Below, in pieces: positions 4,987 to 5,091 of a stretch of DNA of 5,091 bases (positions are counted from its first letter, which is position 1; every line of letters begins with the position of its first letter). The stretch covers positions 1-5,091 of the forward strand of contig JANWVS010000204.1 of NCBI GenBank assembly GCA_025056835.1, in the 5' to 3' direction. A program made the position numbers and the translations under genes. The notes under the pieces were generated by a model. The model was not told the origin of the DNA. It made no database searches and worked only from the letters and a program-made list of their open reading frames with translations. This DNA comes from Gemmataceae bacterium. GTDB taxonomy: Bacteria > Planctomycetota > Planctomycetia > Gemmatales > Gemmataceae.

Positions 4987-5091
4987 ATGCGTCTGGGACT
5001 GACCACTCTTGTCCTTTGCAACCTTTTGTCGGCCGCCGGCGCTGCCGAAGAGGTCGTTCCCTCGCGCGACGATCTCGACTTTTTCGAAGCC
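4987..5091 (+). CDS. Exported protein, N-terminal fragment; probable planctomycete cytochrome-like/DUF1549-DUF1553 protein
   Basis: Thirty-five codons are present before the right edge cuts the gene. The translation starts MRLGLTTLVLCNLLSAAGAA, a Sec-type signal peptide with one basic residue, a hydrophobic core and a likely cleavage after Ala-Gly-Ala-Ala. It then continues EEVVPSRDDLDFFEA. A short mature leader reaching DFFEA is what I associate with large planctomycete proteins in which this segment is followed by a cytochrome-like Cys-x-x-Cys-His domain and DUF1549/DUF1553 domains. The diagnostic CxxCH and downstream domains are outside the window, so the family call is provisional, while export is well supported. 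GGGA at 4977-4980, six bases before the ATG, is a weak ribosome binding site; an in-frame GTG at 4975 is a possible alternative start. Confidence 0.6.
   Translation, partial: MRLGLTTLVLCNLLSAAGAAEEVVPSRDDLDFFEA

Overview
The window looks like chromosomal DNA from a G+C-rich planctomycete, probably of the Pirellulales type. This rests on three recognised products: the N-terminus of a planctomycete-type exported protein of the cytochrome-like/DUF1549 kind at the right edge, a DnaK in the style I associate with planctomycetes, and a small protein at 4472-4912 that resembles planctomycete hypotheticals I remember. No rRNA, tRNA, CRISPR array, insertion sequence or phage gene is visible.

Left part (1-1351, minus strand): an aromatic amino acid pair. 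pheA encodes a three-domain chorismate mutase/prephenate dehydratase with a C-terminal ACT domain. It is followed 94 bp downstream by the start of a DAHP synthase gene of the type with an N-terminal ferredoxin-like domain, which runs off the left edge. The two enzymes are the entry step of the shikimate pathway and the phenylalanine branch, so co-transcription and joint control by end product are plausible. A convincing sigma70-like promoter for pheA lies at 1393-1421.

Middle (1352-3667): a 381-bp divergent spacer with several short symmetric or repeated elements leads to a full-length dnaK (644 aa) on the plus strand, started by an ATG with a good ribosome binding site. No grpE or dnaJ is adjacent, and no CIRCE or HAIR heat-shock operator is recognisable. 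The DnaK carries an insertion of about 16-18 residues in its nucleotide-binding domain, a few residues before the arginine equivalent to E. coli Arg167. The opposite strand of dnaK is an open frame over its whole length. This is a known artefact class for hsp70 genes and is not annotated.

Right part (3668-5091): downstream of dnaK is an inverted repeat with 11-bp arms. A DinB-superfamily protein is encoded on the minus strand, convergent with dnaK. Divergent from it, across a 96-bp spacer with two perfect short palindromes, is a 146-aa conserved-looking hypothetical protein with a GTG start. It is followed by the signal peptide and first residues of a large exported planctomycete protein that continues past the right edge.

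Nothing here amounts to an obvious new defence or mobile system. The items most worth a second look are the DnaK insertion, the repeated/palindromic elements upstream of dnaK, the inverted repeat after dnaK and the uncharacterised 146-aa protein.
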